In this document: positions 16,386 to 18,043 of the stretch, piece by piece
How positions within the stretch are numbered: position 1 is the stretch's first letter
Layout of the letters: every line of letters begins with the position of its first letter
From: CAYFUL01 sp964346375
GTDB lineage: Bacteria; Bacillota; Clostridia; Tissierellales; Peptoniphilaceae
Direction of reading: 5' to 3'
Assembly: GCA_964346375.1 (NCBI GenBank)
Contig: CAYFUL010000027.1
Location: 1 to 18,043 of the forward strand
DNA: 18,043 nucleotides
The notes under the pieces: generated by a model
The model's input: only the letters and a program-made list of their open reading frames with translations
What the model was told of the DNA's origin: nothing
Database searches by the model: none
Translations under genes and position numbers: made by a program

Positions 16386-17441
16386 ATGCAAGAGGATTTA
16401 ACTATACTTCATTTGGATTTAGACGCCTTTTACGCATCTGTTGAAGAGGTGGACAACCCAAGTTTAAAAAATATTCCCATGGCTGTGGGAGGGTTAAGTG
16501 AAAATTCCATAATAACTACGGCAAATTATCCTGCTAGAAAATATGGAGTCCATTCTGCTCAACCTGTTTTTATTGCAAAAAGCCTTTGTCCTAATTTGGT
16601 GATTATGCCCATGAGAAGAATGAAGTATGTGGAAATGAGTGGGAGAGTTTTTTCTATTATTAAAAGCTACTCAAATATTGTAGAACAGGTTTCCATTGAC
16701 GAGGCTTACCTTGATATTTCCCATTGTAAAACTGACCCAATGGATATAGTTACAAGGCTAAAAGACGAAATATATAGTAAAACTGGTTTAACTGCCTCTG
16801 TTGGGCTTTCCTATAATAAATTTCTTGCAAAACTTGCCAGCGATTGGAATAAACCAAATGGAATTAAGGTTATTAGAAAAGAGGATGTTCCTAAAATTCT
16901 ACTAGACTTACCTGTAAAACGACTCCATGGAATTGGAAGTGTTGCTGCAGCAAGACTAAGAGAACTTGGAATTGAAACTATTGAGGATCTATACGGACTT
17001 TCAAAGGAGTTTATGGTGGAATTCTTTGGAATCCATGGGGAAGAGGTATATGAGAGAATTAGAGGCATTGATTTAAGACCTGTGGAGATTTCAAGGAAGA
17101 GGAAATCTATTGGAGTTGAAAAGACCTTTTCTGAAACGGATAATCTTAATGAGATTAGAGAATATATTAGGGAATTTTCAAGGGAATTATCCCTTGATCT
17201 ATTAAAAAAACAGATTTCAGCTGAAACTATTACTGTAAAGATAAAGTACAATGACTTTATTCAAAAGACCAGGTCTAAAACCCTTGCTACCGGAATTTAT
17301 GAGTGGGAACAGGTTTGTGATGTTGCTTTAGATTTATTGGAGAGTTTTATTATTGATAGACCAATTAGACTTCTTGGAGTATACGGGTCAAATTTGGTAG
17401 ACTTAAATAGGGAACAGCTTGATTTTTTAGGGAGTGTTTAA
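16386..17441 (+). CDS. dinB: DNA polymerase IV (Y-family translesion polymerase)
   Basis: Error-prone polymerase that copies damaged templates. The catalytic carboxylates are D11 in HLDLDAFYASVE (9-20) and D105/E106 in SIDEAYLD; Y16 is the likely steric gate against ribonucleotides. The thumb (around KFLAKLASDWNKP), helix-hairpin-helix-like segment (LHGIGSVAAARLRELGI) and little finger (RKRKSIGVEKTF onward) follow in the normal order. The protein ends QLDFLGSV, and QLDFL (344-348) matches the beta-clamp binding pentapeptide, so the 351 residues appear complete. AGGTGA precedes the ATG. No SOS box is apparent. A thioesterase gene starts on the base after its stop. Confidence 0.95.
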   Translation: MQEDLTILHLDLDAFYASVEEVDNPSLKNIPMAVGGLSENSIITTANYPARKYGVHSAQPVFIAKSLCPNLVIMPMRRMKYVEMSGRVFSIIKSYSNIVEQVSIDEAYLDISHCKTDPMDIVTRLKDEIYSKTGLTASVGLSYNKFLAKLASDWNKPNGIKVIRKEDVPKILLDLPVKRLHGIGSVAAARLRELGIETIEDLYGLSKEFMVEFFGIHGEEVYERIRGIDLRPVEISRKRKSIGVEKTFSETDNLNEIREYIREFSRELSLDLLKKQISAETITVKIKYNDFIQKTRSKTLATGIYEWEQVCDVALDLLESFIIDRPIRLLGVYGSNLVDLNREQLDFLGSV

Positions 17442-17822
17442 TTGGAAGAATTAAGAGAGAGTAAAAATTTTTTAGATATTTACGGAATTAGAATAGTCGA
17501 TTTAAAGAACAACGATTTGCGAATTGAAATGGACTTAAAGGAAGAGTACAACAATGCAATGGGTCGTATCCATGGTGCATTTATTTTTATGCTAGCAGAT
17601 ACTGCTGCAGGTGTACTATGTATAAAAAATTGAACTCCATGTGTTACAATGTCAAATTCCTTTAATTTTATTAGGTCAACGACAGATAGCTATATTTATA
17701 CTTCAACAAAGCTTCTTCACAGGGGTAGAAGCTCTATTGTAATAGATGTTGAAGTCTATGGCGGGGAGAGTAAAAAAATAATAGCAAAGGGAACATTTAC
17801 CATGTTTCCATTGCCAAAATAA
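17442..17822 (+). pseudogene. Hotdog-fold thioesterase (PaaI/YdiI type) interrupted by an in-frame TGA
   Basis: The frame runs 127 codons from TTG 17442 (AGGGAG at 17429-17434) to TAA 17820-17822, with one TGA at 17631-17633 (codon 64). The first 63 residues contain the family motif GRIHGAFIFMLADTAAG with H44 and D53 near the active site. After the TGA the same frame continues as TPCVTMSNSFNFIRS and ends AKGTFTMF, both typical of the second half of PaaI-like acyl-CoA thioesterases. Homologues usually have glycine or another small residue at the interrupted turn, so a GGA-to-TGA change or a base-calling error is the simplest explanation. The upstream part alone would lack half the hotdog sheet. 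Selenocysteine recoding is considered unlikely. Confidence 0.8.
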
Positions 17823-17968
17823 TTTTTTTAAACTCACATCAAGAAGTCTGGCAAGGCTCGACAACCTACCATTTATTGCGATTTATTTAATTTTCTTAAA
17901 TAGACATTTAAAGATTTTCTAAGATAAATATTTATGTAATAGTAATTATATCTTCATCCTACACTATT
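17823..17968. other. Unassigned AT-rich stretch before the terminal palindrome
   Basis: No gene with a ribosome binding site, no terminator and no RNA gene is visible. A less AT-rich block at 17831-17870 has an open forward frame reading LTSRSLARLDNLPF without a start codon, which could be a remnant of a degraded gene or repeat. Confidence 0.4.
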
Positions 17969-18043
17969 TTCGAGGTAAAGGCGTTAAGAAAATTCCATGT
18001 CCTAAGCCGAGGCGAGTTTGGAATTTTTAGCCTTTACCTCGAA
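17969..18043. repeat. Long imperfect palindrome at the window end
   Basis: Perfect 14-base arms TTCGAGGTAAAGGC (17969-17982) and its complement (18030-18043) enclose a second pairing of nine bases (17989-17997 with 18019-18027) and a 21-base loop with GCCGAGGC. The loop and inner arm (TGTCCTAAGCCGAGGCGAG, then TTTGGAATTTT) look to me like interspersed palindromic units seen in many clostridial genomes; that resemblance is from memory. The palindrome ends exactly on the last base of the window, which suggests a contig broken at a repeated sequence. Confidence 0.75.

Noticed and set aside
16811..17251. Reverse-strand reading frame of 146 codons within dinB
   Set aside because: It is antisense to a fully conserved polymerase gene, has no family features and is serine/isoleucine rich as expected from the reverse complement.
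17631..17660. Selenocysteine codon with a SECIS element in the thioesterase
   Set aside because: No good stem-loop follows the TGA; the only pairing is a few bases with an impossibly short loop. The position is a surface turn in homologues, not a known catalytic cysteine.
1..18043. CRISPR array, tRNA, rRNA, riboswitch, transposase or integrase genes
   Set aside because: I saw no direct-repeat array, no cloverleaf or rRNA-like sequence, no recognisable aptamer and no mobile-element protein on either strand.

Overview
The window looks like a chromosomal housekeeping segment from a low-GC anaerobic Firmicute. Strong AGGAGG-type ribosome binding sites, frequent TTG/GTG starts, a rho-rpmE-prmC-prfA block in Bacillus/Clostridium order, a rubrerythrin and a SCIFF ranthipeptide locus all point to Clostridia in the broad sense. 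My guess is a Tissierellia/Peptoniphilaceae-like coccus, but this rests on gene content and composition, not on a search. Two short N runs (14132-14141 and 15353-15363) show that this is draft sequence, and each one artificially splits a gene.

Positions 1-7271 hold a tightly packed forward run: a SEDS glycosyltransferase (FtsW/RodA) and its partner class B penicillin-binding protein, ispD and ispF of the MEP isoprenoid pathway, a small transaldolase/fructose-6-phosphate aldolase, glpX-type fructose-1,6-bisphosphatase and transcription terminator Rho. Most junctions overlap or touch, suggesting translational coupling. Isoprenoid synthesis supplies the undecaprenyl carrier of the wall precursor, so the first four genes are thematically linked.

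Positions 7266-10380 hold rpmE (own promoter and terminator), a DUF1385 membrane protein (YqhQ-like), prmC and prfA. PrmC methylates the GGQ glutamine of the release factor encoded directly after it. Rubrerythrin follows as a separate unit (10433-11085) with a well-formed promoter and terminator.

Positions 11084-13620 hold the most distinctive locus: yajC, a 47-residue six-cysteine peptide (SCIFF ranthipeptide precursor, 11417-11560), a terminator and a further folded spacer, the radical SAM/SPASM maturase, and a histidine phosphatase overlapping the maturase stop. A small reverse-strand protein resembling the CC/Se-motif (HesB-like) family converges on it through a shared terminator.

Positions 13977-16320 hold a diacylglycerol-kinase-like lipid kinase and an Mrp/NBP35-type Fe-S carrier ATPase, each broken by an N run, then a reverse-strand HAD-IB phosphatase whose stop codon overlaps the mrp stop inside a shared hairpin. 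Positions 16338-18043 hold DNA polymerase IV, a hotdog thioesterase interrupted by an in-frame TGA, an unexplained AT-rich stretch, and a long imperfect palindrome of 75 bases that runs to the last base of the window and probably belongs to an interspersed repeat family.

I did not find a wholly unknown system. The best candidates for a second look are the ranthipeptide locus with its structured spacer and coupled phosphatase, the single-cysteine CC/Se-like protein, the TGA-interrupted thioesterase and the terminal palindrome.
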